NCBI GenBank assembly: GCA_044598425.1
Contig: CP172536.1
Coordinates: 2,294,001-2,358,000, forward strand
From: JAEVLT01 sp044598425
Lineage (GTDB): Bacteria; Bacillota; Bacilli; Bacillales; Cytobacillaceae
Direction: 5' to 3'
DNA length: 64,000 nucleotides
Shown: positions 33,542 to 41,522 of the stretch, in pieces
Layout: each line of letters starts with the position of its first letter
Numbering within the stretch: position 1 is the first letter of the stretch
Notes under the pieces: model-generated
Seen by the model: the letters and a program-made list of their open reading frames with translations, nothing else
Databases searched by the model: none
What the model was told of the DNA's origin: nothing
Made by a program: the position numbers and the translations under genes

Positions 33542-34729
33542 TTAGTTGATCAAATCATGTAAGAAGCTTTTGCCGTAATTCGGCTGTTTCACTTGAAAGT
33601 TTTCCGCAACAGTCGCTCCTACGTCAGCAAACGTTTTTCTTATTAAAATTTCTTTTCCTGCCTCCAACTGTTTTGAATAAGCAAGCAGCGGAACAAATTC
33701 CCGGGTATGGTCTGTTCCATGGTGAACAGGGTCGTTTCCATGATCAGCGGTAATAATCAACAGGTCGTCTTCCTGCATCTTTGCAAATACTTCCGGCAAA
33801 CGAGCATCAAATTCTTCAAGCGCTTTTCCATATCCAATTGGATCGCGGCGGTGGCCGTACAAAGCATCAAAATCAACCAAGTTCACAAAACTCAATCCTG
33901 TAAAATCCATATCAAAGGTATCTATCAACTTATCCATTCCATCCATGTTGGAAACGGTTCTGATTGCCTTTGTAACCCCTTCACCGTCATAAATATCGGA
34001 AATTTTGCCAATCGCAATGACTTCAAATCCTGAATCCTTCAGTTCGTTCATTACGGTGCGGCCGAATGGTTTTAATGCATAGTCATGACGGTTGGCGGTT
34101 CGTTTAAAGTTTCCTGGTTCGCCGATAAACGGTCGGGCAATTACCCGGCCCACCATGTATTTTTCATCCAGCGTCAATTCACGGGCAATTTTACAAATTT
34201 TATACAATTCATCAATCGGAACAATTTCTTCATGGGCTGCAATTTGCAGAACAGAGTCTGCAGATGTGTAAACAATTAAAGCACCGGTTTTCATCTGCTC
34301 TTCACCTAGTTCAACTAATATCTCGGTTCCGCTTGCGGGTTTGTTGCCAATCACTTTTCTTCCGGTTCTTTTTTCTAGTTCAGCAATCAGTTCTTCGGGA
34401 AATCCGTCCGGGAATACTTTAAATGGCGTTTTTATGTTTAATCCCATGATCTCCCAATGTCCTGTCATCGTATCTTTTCCATTCGAAGCTTCCCTCATTT
34501 TTGTATACACGGCAAGGGGTTTTTCAGCCTTTTCAATTCCTTTAATCGGCCGAATATTACTTAACCCCAGCTTTCCGATGTTCGGCATATGCAGGCCGTT
34601 CATTTTTTCAGCGATATGGCCTAATGTATCTGCCCCTTTGTCGCCAAACTTTTCCGCATCCGGTGCTTCACCTATCCCAACAGAATCCATCACAATCAAA
34701 AATATTCGTTTAAATGGATGTAAGCTCAT
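33542..34729 (-). CDS. drm: Phosphopentomutase
   Basis: A 395-residue metalloenzyme (DeoB family, alkaline phosphatase fold) that converts ribose 1-phosphate and deoxyribose 1-phosphate to the 5-phosphates. Metal-binding motifs VMDSVGIGEAPDA at the start and ITADHGNDPVHHGTDHTRE near the C-terminus are visible. It is followed after 15 bases by punA; drm, punA and pdp together feed nucleoside sugars to central metabolism. B. subtilis uses the name drm. Confidence 0.96.
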   Translation of the reverse strand: MSLHPFKRIFLIVMDSVGIGEAPDAEKFGDKGADTLGHIAEKMNGLHMPNIGKLGLSNIRPIKGIEKAEKPLAVYTKMREASNGKDTMTGHWEIMGLNIKTPFKVFPDGFPEELIAELEKRTGRKVIGNKPASGTEILVELGEEQMKTGALIVYTSADSVLQIAAHEEIVPIDELYKICKIARELTLDEKYMVGRVIARPFIGEPGNFKRTANRHDYALKPFGRTVMNELKDSGFEVIAIGKISDIYDGEGVTKAIRTVSNMDGMDKLIDTFDMDFTGLSFVNLVDFDALYGHRRDPIGYGKALEEFDARLPEVFAKMQEDDLLIITADHGNDPVHHGTDHTREFVPLLAYSKQLEAGKEILIRKTFADVGATVAENFQVKQPNYGKSFLHDLIN

Positions 34730-34886
34730 GTATTCTTTTCCTCCTCAAAAATGGGAACGTTTTCAAATTCACCATATTTTTGCATACGTTTAGGTTTCCC
34801 TTTGTAGATTGGATTAAACGGAAAACACATGTAATATGTCAGAAGTCTGACATCATTATTTTACCAAATGTTTTTGAAAATACAAG

Positions 34887-34916
34887 AAAAAGCTGCCATT
34901 CTTTTTGGCAGCTTTT
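34887..34916. terminator. Terminator after xerD
   Basis: A 10-bp stem (AAAAGCTGCC/GGCAGCTTTT) between xerD and drm, with A and T runs. Confidence 0.85.
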
Positions 34917-34942
34917 CGACAAATTCCTATTCTGCTAACTTC

Positions 34943-35845
34943 TTAAGCTCGCGGATGAAACTTGCTATAAACATCCTTTAATCTCGTTTTGGTAACATGG
35001 GTGTAAATTTGCGTCGTTGAAATGTCTACGTGTCCAAGCATTTCTTGAACTGCCCTTAAGTCCGCTCCATTTTCCAGCAAATGAGTTGCAAAAGAATGCC
35101 TCAGTGTGTGCGGTGTCAATTCTTTCTCAATTCCCGCCTCATTTGCCAGCTTCTTAAGGATTTTCCAAAAACCCTGGCGCGTCAGACGCTGCCCATGATG
35201 GTTAAGAAACAATGCATTCTCGCGATGCTTTTTCGAAACAAGCCGGGATCTTCCGCTATCTAAATATTGTTGCAGAGCATTAGCGGCTGTTTTCCCAATC
35301 GGAATAATTCTCTCCTTGTTCCCCTTTCCGATGCAGCGGACAAACCCCATTGTTAAATGTGCATCTCCCAAGTTGAGGCCGATTAGTTCACTCACCCTCA
35401 TGCCAGTAGCATATAGAATTTCAAGCATTGCTTTATCTCTTAGGCCGTAATGGTTATTTTGTTTAGGCGCATCCAAGAGGGTTTCAACTTCCTGCTGATT
35501 CAATACTTTCGGAAGGGATCTTTCTAGTTGCGGGGTTTCGATATGGACGGACGGATCATGATCTGTTGCCTTATCTCGAATTAAAAATTGATGGAAAGCT
35601 CTTATGGATGCCACATGTCTTGCAAGCGTCTTAGATGACTTCCCTTGCTCTTTCAAGAAACCTAGAAAATGGACAATATGGGCGCGCTGGGCTTCATTCA
35701 GACTGTCAATTTTTTCAACATTTTTCAAGTAGTGCGTATAGCTCTTTAAATCACGCTCGTAGGCCGCAATGGTATTCTTCGCCAGCCCCTTTTCAACCAT
35801 GACATAGTGGATAAAGTCTTTCAGTTGATCTTCCATCAGATTCAT
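34943..35845 (-). CDS. xerD: Site-specific tyrosine recombinase XerD (RipX)
   Basis: A 300-residue tyrosine recombinase that resolves chromosome dimers at dif with XerC/CodV. The core-binding domain (about 1-90) precedes the catalytic domain with Arg in YATGMRVSEL, His-x-x-Arg in HTLRHSFATHLL, and the nucleophile Tyr in GHVDISTTQIYTH. Its position between yqzK/fur and drm matches B. subtilis ripX. It overlaps yqzK by one base. GGGGAG precedes the ATG. Confidence 0.95.
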   Translation of the reverse strand: MNLMEDQLKDFIHYVMVEKGLAKNTIAAYERDLKSYTHYLKNVEKIDSLNEAQRAHIVHFLGFLKEQGKSSKTLARHVASIRAFHQFLIRDKATDHDPSVHIETPQLERSLPKVLNQQEVETLLDAPKQNNHYGLRDKAMLEILYATGMRVSELIGLNLGDAHLTMGFVRCIGKGNKERIIPIGKTAANALQQYLDSGRSRLVSKKHRENALFLNHHGQRLTRQGFWKILKKLANEAGIEKELTPHTLRHSFATHLLENGADLRAVQEMLGHVDISTTQIYTHVTKTRLKDVYSKFHPRA

Positions 35846-36072
35846 TACTCCCCACTTAAATAAAACAAAATTAGCCGATCAAGCATTGACGAACTTCCTT
35901 CCTGGGCTGTGTTCGATACTTTCAGCGCAGCCCCTTTTGGTTCATCATAGCGATGGTAATTTTGATATTCTTCATTCACCCACATAATACCATAATAAAA
36001 AAGAATCGTGCACCCTGTGAATAAAATAAAAACCTTTAATGATTGTAAAAAAAGCTTCAAATAAGAAAGCAT
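35845..36072 (-). CDS. yqzK: Small membrane protein YqzK (DUF4227)
   Basis: A 75-residue protein with one membrane helix (about 12-33) and a charged tail, matching YqzK by place between fur and xerD. The ATG used (MLSYLK) follows GGGGGAAAAGG. It overlaps xerD by one base, so the two are co-transcribed. Function is unknown. Confidence 0.82.
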   Translation of the reverse strand: MLSYLKLFLQSLKVFILFTGCTILFYYGIMWVNEEYQNYHRYDEPKGAALKVSNTAQEGSSSMLDRLILFYLSGE

Positions 36073-36153
36073 ACCTTTTCCCCCGGTTAGTAAGTTTAGT
36101 AAAAGGTATGCCAATTTGGACAGGTTTTATACCTGCTCAACGTTTTTTAAATA

Positions 36154-36362
36154 GGCGCTGTTAAACTTCCCTGTTGATTTCCGCTCAAGAAGCTCACTTT
36201 CCGCGGGCGGTTCGGGAACCTCCTCGGCGCATGACGCGCCTGCGAGGTCTCCCTTGACCCGTTTCCCACAGGACATTGAACGAACATCCTCGAATTAACA
36301 CCGCACGAAGGAAATGCGAATGCATTTTCGAGGAGTCTCGCGGCCTTCCGCTCCAATCAACA
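36154..36362. repeat. MITE-like palindromic repeat
   Basis: A GC-rich non-coding element between yqzK and fur. It has 8-bp terminal inverted repeats, TGTTGATT at 36172-36179 and AATCAACA at 36355-36362, with TTTCCGCTC and TTCCGCTCC next to them, and internal hairpins. Elements ending TTCCGCTCCAATCAACA are, as I recall, common in Bacillus genomes. The internal part (about 36270-36335) looks divergent. This fills the 379-base gap with no gene seen. Confidence 0.75.
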
Positions 36363-36409
36363 TAATGGCAAAATCAACAATGAGCTTTAACAAAACCTTT
36401 AAATAAGAA

Positions 36410-36437
36410 AAAAGCCTTTCGCTTTTTAAAGGCTTTT
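36410..36437 (-). terminator. Terminator after fur
   Basis: A 10-bp stem (AAAAGCCTTT/AAAGGCTTTT) 15 bases after the fur stop, with T on the minus strand. Confidence 0.85.
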
Positions 36438-36451
36438 CGAGCTTCATCCGA

Positions 36452-36910
36452 TCATTCTTCATTCGACTGATTTTTTTCTTGGCAGCGATAGCATATGCCA
36501 TGGAACGTCAGACGGTGGTCCTTTATCTTAAAATTCCACTTTTCTTCAACGGCTGCTTCAACATCTTCAAGCAAATCTTCCTGAATTTCATCGACTGCCC
36601 CGCATTCAATGCAAACAAGATGATGGTGAAAATGAGCGGCTCCTTCTTGACGCAAATCATAGCGGGACACTCCGTCACCAAAGTTTATTTTATCAACAAT
36701 TTTCAATTCAGTAAGCAATTCCAGCGTTCGATAAACAGTAGCCAAACCAATTTCAGGCGATTTTTCTTTCACTAGGAGGTAAACATCTTCCGCACTTAAA
36801 TGATCCTCTTCATTTTCCAATAAAACTTGAACGGTTGCTTCACGTTGGGGTGTCAATTTATAGCTTGATGAATGCAACTGTTTTTTTATTCTCTCAATTC
36901 TAGTTTCCAT
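36452..36910 (-). CDS. fur: Ferric uptake repressor Fur
   Basis: A 152-residue Fur-family metalloregulator. The winged helix (about 15-85: LTPQREATVQVLL, LATVYRTLELL) precedes the metal-binding domain with HFHHHLVCIECGAV and a second Cys pair (CYRC). Position between spoIIM and yqzK/xerD identifies it as Fur rather than PerR or Zur. PerR-like and Fur-like boxes lie upstream, and a terminator follows. Confidence 0.93.
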   Translation of the reverse strand: METRIERIKKQLHSSSYKLTPQREATVQVLLENEEDHLSAEDVYLLVKEKSPEIGLATVYRTLELLTELKIVDKINFGDGVSRYDLRQEGAAHFHHHLVCIECGAVDEIQEDLLEDVEAAVEEKWNFKIKDHRLTFHGICYRCQEKNQSNEE

Positions 36911-36971
36911 CCGAAGTACCTCCCTCGCCTCTGTTCATTCTCATTATAACAGATGAGAAACTAGATTCAAA

Positions 36972-36986
36972 ATAAAATTATTATAA
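36972..36986. promoter_or_regulatory. PerR-like box upstream of fur
   Basis: Minus strand TTATAATAATTTTAT matches the PerR box TTATAATNATTATAA at 12 of 14 defined positions. In B. subtilis fur is repressed by PerR. Confidence 0.55.
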
Positions 36987-36994
36987 TCTCTAAT

Positions 36995-37009
36995 CAATAA
37001 TTATTATTA
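36995..37009. promoter_or_regulatory. Fur-like box upstream of fur
   Basis: Minus strand TAATAATAATTATTG matches the 7-1-7 Fur box TGATAATNATTATCA at about 11-12 of 14 positions. The region is very AT-rich, so chance matches are likely. Confidence 0.4.
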
Positions 37010-37020
37010 TATAATATTCA

Positions 37021-37665
37021 TTATAATTCAATTGAATGAATAACGGATTTCATGAGTCCTGGTGAGAGGTAAGCTTCAATCGCTGCTGCGGCCGAAAGCA
37101 ATAGGACTGCAGCTGTTAAAGCAAAAATATACTGCTTAAATAATGGAATGATCGGCTGCCCATATTTTTTCATGAATTGTTTTTTTATCATTTTCAGTGA
37201 GAAGGAAATACTCATGACTGCCATGATAATAAAAATAGGAATAATAATTAAATTTTGCGGCAAAATTGACACTGTTGCAAGCAGGAAGCCTTTCCAGCTC
37301 ATTTGATTGACTAAAAACCCGACCGTAAAGCCTACCACCATCCCTTTTAAAAATAAGAGAATAAGAATGATCGGAAGACCAATGATTGAAATGCCAAGAA
37401 TCCACATCAGGCCAATAAATTTACTATTGTGCAAGAGACTTTGGATAAACAAATCGGTTGATTCCTGAATATTTCCATCGGAAACTTGTCCGAAAAATTG
37501 TGATAAATAATAGAATAGGTCTTGCTTTTGGGTGATACTCATGCTGTTAACTACAATAGCTCCAAAGATAACCCCCATCAAAAACAATACGATGACAAAC
37601 AAAAAAATTGAGGAATGCTCACGGAAATAACTAGCGGCATCGTTCTGGTACATTCGTTTTTTCAA
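37021..37665 (-). CDS. spoIIM: Stage II sporulation protein M
   Basis: A 214-residue polytopic membrane protein (about five helices). SpoIIM with SpoIID and SpoIIP drives the peptidoglycan remodelling of engulfment in the mother cell. The start codon is TTG, 8 bases after AGGAGG. A SigE-type promoter is present upstream. It lies next to fur, as in B. subtilis. Confidence 0.95.
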   Translation of the reverse strand: MKKRMYQNDAASYFREHSSIFLFVIVLFLMGVIFGAIVVNSMSITQKQDLFYYLSQFFGQVSDGNIQESTDLFIQSLLHNSKFIGLMWILGISIIGLPIILILLFLKGMVVGFTVGFLVNQMSWKGFLLATVSILPQNLIIIPIFIIMAVMSISFSLKMIKKQFMKKYGQPIIPLFKQYIFALTAAVLLLSAAAAIEAYLSPGLMKSVIHSIEL

Positions 37666-37696
37666 TTGTGGTTCCTCCTACAATTCGAGTTACTAA

Positions 37697-37724
37697 ATTG
37701 TATGCTTGCCCGTCAAAACTATGA
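37697..37724 (-). promoter_or_regulatory. SigE-type promoter of spoIIM
   Basis: On the minus strand TCATAGT (37718-37724), a 13-base spacer and CATACAAT (37697-37704). The -10 matches CATACANT completely and the -35 at 6 of 7. B. subtilis spoIIM is SigE-dependent. Confidence 0.78.
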
Positions 37725-37727
37725 CAA

Positions 37728-37759
37728 AAAACCGGATGCCATTTTTGACAACCGGTTTT
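37728..37759. terminator. Terminator upstream of spoIIM
   Basis: An 8-bp stem (AAAACCGG/CCGGTTTT) with T-rich flanks, downstream of nudF and of the PHP relic. Confidence 0.7.
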
Positions 37760-37891
37760 CTAAATTTAATCCTGTATTATTCATACTTTCTTTTTTCGCC
37801 ACGTAGCTTAAATGAAAATCAATCATTTTTTGTACGCACGAAAAATCAACGTTGATTTGTTTCTCCAAATGGCCATGACCGGTTTGCCTGT

Positions 37892-37939
37892 CTATGTCCG
37901 GCCAATATGAATATGCAAGTCTACATCATAACGGTTCAT
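37892..37939 (-). pseudogene. Relic of the endonuclease Q-type PHP gene (YqxK)
   Basis: An ATG overlaps the nudF stop (ATGA) and opens a frame MNRYDVDLHIHIGRT that ends in TAG after 15 codons; the same frame continues TGKPV just after the stop. DLHIHIGRT with TGKPV is the start of endonuclease Q-type PHP proteins such as B. subtilis YqxK, which lies at this place beside nudF. About 350 further codons are missing: only about 230 bases separate this point from spoIIM. It is a decayed gene. Confidence 0.7.
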
Positions 37940-38490
37940 TTTTTCTCAAGTGCCTCTTGCAACTGAAGGTATTGAACCGCAAATACTGTTTTTGCATCAA
38001 AAATCTTTTGCTCTTTAATATATTGGACTGCTTCTTCAAGCGTTAATTCTTCAAGGTTCACAAATTCGTCTTCATCAAGAGAAGCAGCGTCTTCTTTTTT
38101 TGATAGGCCCGTTGCGATATAAACGTGAACAATTTCGTCGGCAAATCCCGGCGAAGTGTAGAACGAGACAAGCAGCTCGAGCTTTTCACAAACATAGCCT
38201 GTTTCTTCCTCCAGTTCCCTCCGGGCACAAACGGCTGGTTCCTCCCCTTTTTCCAGCTTTCCCGCTGGAATTTCCACGATTGTTCGTTCCAATGCTTTCC
38301 GGTATTGCTCGACCATGACGATTTTGTTGTCATCTGTTAAAGCAATAATTGCCACGGCCCCCGGGTGTTTAATGATTTCCCGTTTGGATATTTTCCCGTT
38401 TGGCAATTCTACATCTTCGACATGCAGGCTGATTACTCTTCCTGAAAATATTTCTTTCGTTTCAATTGTTTTTTCTTCAAGGCGGTTCAA
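37936..38490 (-). CDS. nudF: ADP-ribose pyrophosphatase NudF
   Basis: A 184-residue Nudix hydrolase that cleaves ADP-ribose to AMP and ribose 5-phosphate. The Nudix box is GKLEKGEEPAVCARRELEEE, followed by TGY (about 78-101); the substrate loop FYTSPGFADEIVHVY follows. The start codon chosen is TTG, 8 bases after AGGAG, which gives the usual N-terminus (NRLEEKTIETKEIFSGRV). A longer frame upstream lacks support and would run over the mciZ promoter region. Confidence 0.93.
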   Translation of the reverse strand: MNRLEEKTIETKEIFSGRVISLHVEDVELPNGKISKREIIKHPGAVAIIALTDDNKIVMVEQYRKALERTIVEIPAGKLEKGEEPAVCARRELEEETGYVCEKLELLVSFYTSPGFADEIVHVYIATGLSKKEDAASLDEDEFVNLEELTLEEAVQYIKEQKIFDAKTVFAVQYLQLQEALEKK

Positions 38491-38526
38491 ATTCCTCACT
38501 CCTGTTCTAATCCACTGTGATCTGCT

Positions 38527-38534
38527 CATACATT
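38527..38534 (+). promoter_or_regulatory. Candidate SigE -10 element for mciZ
   Basis: CATACATT matches the SigE -10 consensus CATACANT, 38 bases upstream of mciZ. A matching -35 is poor, so this is only a candidate. B. subtilis mciZ is SigE-dependent. Confidence 0.35.
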
Positions 38535-38564
38535 TTATCATAATTTGATCGGAGGCGTTGGGGT

Positions 38565-38648
38565 GTGAAAATCTACGTACATGAAAAGGGGATCATTTTG
38601 GCTGGTAAAGGGTGGGAGGCTAAATGCCGGTATTTGCTGCTACCATGA
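38565..38648 (+). CDS. mciZ: MciZ-like small protein (mother-cell FtsZ inhibitor), short
   Basis: A 27-residue ORF: GTG start 9 bases after GGAGG, sequence MKIYVHEKGIILAGKGWEAK, then CRYLLLP. It closely resembles the N-terminal half of B. subtilis MciZ (MKVHRMPKGVVLVGKAWEIR), a 40-residue mother-cell peptide that blocks FtsZ assembly. Location between nudF and yqkF is the same as in B. subtilis. The C-terminal part, which in MciZ contributes to FtsZ binding, is missing or replaced, so it may be a truncated or inactive form. Confidence 0.7.
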   Translation: MKIYVHEKGIILAGKGWEAKCRYLLLP

Positions 38649-38780
38649 AAGGTTATAAGAACATTTTTCTTCTTTGGGGAATTTATAGGAAATCTTGTAA
38701 CGATCCCTTTTTTTGCTCAAATAATTTGTCACCTCACCCTAACTTTATTAAAATAAGAAAAAAATAGACCGGGGTGAAAT

Positions 38781-39692
38781 ATGAAGAAAAACCAGCTTGG
38801 AAACTCTGATTTATATGTAACTGAATTAGGATTAGGGTGCATGTCGCTTGGAACAAATGAAAAAGCTGCACAAAGGATTATTGAAACAGCTTTGGAAGAA
38901 GGCATCAATTATTTTGATACAGCGGATTTATATGACCATGGAGAAAATGAGCGGATTGTCGGGAAAGCCCTAAAAAATGTACGTAATCAAGTGATCATCG
39001 CAACAAAAGTCGGAAACCGCTGGAACGAAGATGGGGCAGGTTGGTCTTGGGATCCATCAAAATCCTATATAAAAGAAGAAGTAAAAAACAGCCTAAAAAG
39101 GCTTGGCACCGATTATATCGATCTCTACCAGCTCCACGGCGGGACAATCGAAGATCCGATTGAAGAGACAATTGAAGCTTTCGAGGAACTTAAATCAGAA
39201 GGCATTATTCGTTATTATGGAATCTCATCCATCCGTCCAAACGTGATCCGGGAATACATAAAAAAATCATCCATTGTCTCTGTCATGATGCAATACAGCA
39301 TTTTAGACAGGCGCCCGGAAGAAGAAGCATTGCCCCTCCTTCACGAACGCGGCATTAGCGTCGTTACTCGCGGGCCGCTGGCTAAAGGTCTTTTGAGTGA
39401 TAAAATGCTTGAGAAAGCAACTGCAAAAGGCTACTTAGACTACAGCTGGGAAGAGTTGAACAAACTTTTACCATTACTCAAAGAAAAATTGGCAGCTTCC
39501 CGCCCGCTTAATGAGATTGCTTTTCAATACAATCTTGCCAATCCTGCTGTAACCTCTGTTGTTGCTGGCGCAAGCAGCCCTGAACAAGTAAAGGAAAACG
39601 TCAAAGCGGTGCAATGCAAGCCGCTGACTAAAGAGGAACTGACATTCATCCGTGAAATTTCAAAGAACTCCCTGTACAAAGAACATCGGTAA
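38781..39692 (+). CDS. yqkF: Aldo-keto reductase YqkF
   Basis: A 303-residue NADPH-dependent aldo-keto reductase (TIM barrel). The catalytic tetrad is visible: Asp in FDTADLYDHG, Tyr of the same motif, Lys in IIATKVGN, His in LYQLHGG. The physiological substrate is unknown. A GGGGTG site precedes the ATG. It is the first plus-strand gene after nudF and mciZ, as in B. subtilis. Confidence 0.92.
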   Translation: MKKNQLGNSDLYVTELGLGCMSLGTNEKAAQRIIETALEEGINYFDTADLYDHGENERIVGKALKNVRNQVIIATKVGNRWNEDGAGWSWDPSKSYIKEEVKNSLKRLGTDYIDLYQLHGGTIEDPIEETIEAFEELKSEGIIRYYGISSIRPNVIREYIKKSSIVSVMMQYSILDRRPEEEALPLLHERGISVVTRGPLAKGLLSDKMLEKATAKGYLDYSWEELNKLLPLLKEKLAASRPLNEIAFQYNLANPAVTSVVAGASSPEQVKENVKAVQCKPLTKEELTFIREISKNSLYKEHR

Positions 39693-39696
39693 ACCA

Positions 39697-39732
39697 AAAG
39701 GGCTCATGCTTATCGAAGTAGAGCCCTTTATT
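39697..39732. terminator. Terminator after yqkF
   Basis: A 9-bp stem (AAAGGGCTC/GAGCCCTTT) with T on the plus strand, 5 bases after the yqkF stop. Confidence 0.88.
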
Positions 39733-39799
39733 TTTTACGATTCCCCCACTCAAAAGCCCGCTGTTCAAGTTCTTTAATAATTGAATTTTTTCCCTCCAT
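39728..39799 (-). CDS. Possible 23-residue small ORF or gene remnant after yqkE
   Basis: The frame MEGKNSIIKELEQRAFEWGN plus RKK is helical and amphipathic, like a natural C-terminal segment. It follows yqkE on the minus strand, has a weak GAGGCG site and ends in the shared terminator. The reading frame is open further upstream (HRFQIEAY) to the yqkE stop, so it may be the tail of a lost gene. I do not recognise it. Confidence 0.35.
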   Translation of the reverse strand: MEGKNSIIKELEQRAFEWGNRKK

Positions 39800-39826
39800 A
39801 TACGCCTCAATTTGAAATCGGTGGCA

Positions 39827-40069
39827 TTATTTAAAATCCTTCCAATCCATGTCGCTTTCTTGCAAAAGCTCTTTAAATGATTTGTTTTTTTCTTTTAATC
39901 TTCTTTCTTCCCGTTTTCTTTGTTCTTCTTCTTCCTTTCGCTTTTCCTCGGCAGCCTTTAACTCTTGCTGCTTTTCTTTTAGCTGCTTAAATAAATCCTG
40001 ATTCATTCGGTCCCCAAGCGTTACCACTGCATCCTCGTTTTTCGGTTTTTGCTTCGGTTGTTTTTTCAT
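39827..40069 (-). CDS. yqkE: Charged coiled-coil protein YqkE (DUF3886)
   Basis: An 80-residue protein made largely of a highly charged helix (about 30-65, rich in Glu, Lys and Arg) ending in SDMDWKDFK. It matches YqkE by size, composition and place next to yqkF. It probably forms a coiled coil. Function is unknown. Confidence 0.8.
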   Translation of the reverse strand: MKKQPKQKPKNEDAVVTLGDRMNQDLFKQLKEKQQELKAAEEKRKEEEEQRKREERRLKEKNKSFKELLQESDMDWKDFK

Positions 40070-40323
40070 TACACACGCACTCCTTTAAACTCGGTCTAAA
40101 CTATTATAACATTTTCCTATAGAAAAGATTATTAACGAGAGCCCATCTGCTTTGCAGACGAACAAACACAGACACTATTTTCCATTCCTACTTAGGTGTT
40201 AATTTATAATGATGCTCTCATTATTTTAAACACTAAATTATTTTTATAAGATTCTGTTTACTGTTTCTTTTTCAAAATTATCCTCCATACAATAAAAATA
40301 GGAATAGAGGGGGGGGGAGCATC

Positions 40324-41241
40324 TTGCCTTTTCATTTGCCGAAAAAAGTGACGATTATTGAAGTAGGGCCTCGCGACGGTTTACAAAATGAAAAAGCCTT
40401 TGTCCCAACAGATCGTAAAAAGCAATTTATTACGGAGCTAAGAAATGCGGGAATCAAAGAAATGGAGTTAACTTCGTTTGTTTCACCTAAGTGGGTGCCG
40501 CAAATGGCTGATGCCGCTGAAATTGTTGCCGATTGCCTCGATAGCGGTACACGCTGCATTGTCCTTTCCCCGAATCGCAAAGGAATCGAGCGCGTCTACA
40601 TGACAGACTGCAGGGAAGTTGCCGTATTTGTCGGTGTCAGCAGCACGTTTAATCAAAAAAACATCAATAAAACGACGAAAGAAAGCCTAAGCGAGCTTAA
40701 ACCCATTATTAGCGAATTAAAAGAAAAAGGCTATTTTGTCCGCGCCTGCATTTCCACAGCGTTTTATTGCCCTTATGAAGGAAAAATTGATCCTATGGAC
40801 ACGCTCAAGTTGTGCCGCGAATTTGTCGTTTTCGGGGTGGATGAGTTGAGCGTTGCTGATACAATCGGAATGGCTGTGCCAAATGAGGCGTATTTCTTAT
40901 TTTCTCAGCTAAAGCGGGAATTCACCAATACGCTTTTAACCGCCCATTTTCATGACACGCACAAGCTCGCTCTCGCCAATATCCTCGCTTCCCTTCAAGC
41001 TGGAATTGATCGGTTCGATACATCTGCTGGAGGACTGGGCGGCTGCCCGTTTGCTCCGGGTGCCGCCGGAAACGCGGCGACGGAGGATGTCGTTTACATG
41101 CTGGAGCGAATGGGAATTGACACAGGGGTCAACCTTGGTAACCTGATTCGGGCTGTTGAAGTGGTTCGTCCCCATCTTTCCAGACCGATTGAAAGTACGT
41201 ATTTCCGCTTCCATCAACAAACTGCTTCTTTTAGCGAATAA
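40324..41241 (+). CDS. Hydroxymethylglutaryl-CoA lyase
   Basis: A 305-residue TIM-barrel enzyme of the HMG-CoA lyase/homocitrate synthase family. It splits HMG-CoA to acetoacetate and acetyl-CoA at the end of leucine degradation. Key motifs are GPRDGLQNE (metal-binding Asp), HFHDTHKLALANI (His ligands) and SAGGLGGCPFAPGAAGN (catalytic Cys). The start codon is TTG after a run of nine G, a potential slippage site. It is isolated from other leucine genes and is not found here in B. subtilis (which has yngG elsewhere), so it is an insertion relative to the backbone. Confidence 0.92.
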   Translation: MPFHLPKKVTIIEVGPRDGLQNEKAFVPTDRKKQFITELRNAGIKEMELTSFVSPKWVPQMADAAEIVADCLDSGTRCIVLSPNRKGIERVYMTDCREVAVFVGVSSTFNQKNINKTTKESLSELKPIISELKEKGYFVRACISTAFYCPYEGKIDPMDTLKLCREFVVFGVDELSVADTIGMAVPNEAYFLFSQLKREFTNTLLTAHFHDTHKLALANILASLQAGIDRFDTSAGGLGGCPFAPGAAGNAATEDVVYMLERMGIDTGVNLGNLIRAVEVVRPHLSRPIESTYFRFHQQTASFSE

Positions 41242-41299
41242 GTCTTGCTGCAATAATCCATCTTAAGAAATGACACCAGTATGGAAGGAGACGAAAACG

Positions 41300-41440
41300 A
41301 TGAGCCAGAAACGCGAGAAAGGTTACAGCCAAAAAGGAAAAGACTATGCAGAATCAGCAGGTGGCGGAAAACGGTTGATTGCAGCGGAAGAATTGGAAAA
41401 AGCGCTTCACCCGACAAAACGGCAAAATTCCGTGCAATAG
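41300..41440 (+). CDS. Small basic protein of unknown function
   Basis: A 46-residue hydrophilic protein (MSQKREKGYSQKGKDYAESA then GGGKRLIAAEELEKALHPTK). GGAG lies 11 bases upstream of the ATG, and a terminator follows at 41457. I do not recognise a family; no membrane or signal segment. It sits between the HMG-CoA lyase gene and yqkD. Confidence 0.6.
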   Translation: MSQKREKGYSQKGKDYAESAGGGKRLIAAEELEKALHPTKRQNSVQ

Positions 41441-41456
41441 ACATTTTCCCTCTAAG

Positions 41457-41483
41457 GCCGCTGAATAGGAAGCGGCTTTTTTT
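41457..41483 (+). terminator. Terminator before yqkD
   Basis: A 6-bp GC-rich stem (GCCGCT/AGCGGC) and seven T, after the small basic protein gene. Confidence 0.85.
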
Positions 41484-41522
41484 CATGCTAAAATAGAAGA
41501 TATTGTTCTGGAGGCGTTTTCG

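Noticed and set aside
40308..40318. Run of nine G before the HMG-CoA lyase gene as a phase-variable switch
   Set aside because: The run lies before the start codon where it also serves as the ribosome site; there is no evidence for length variation.
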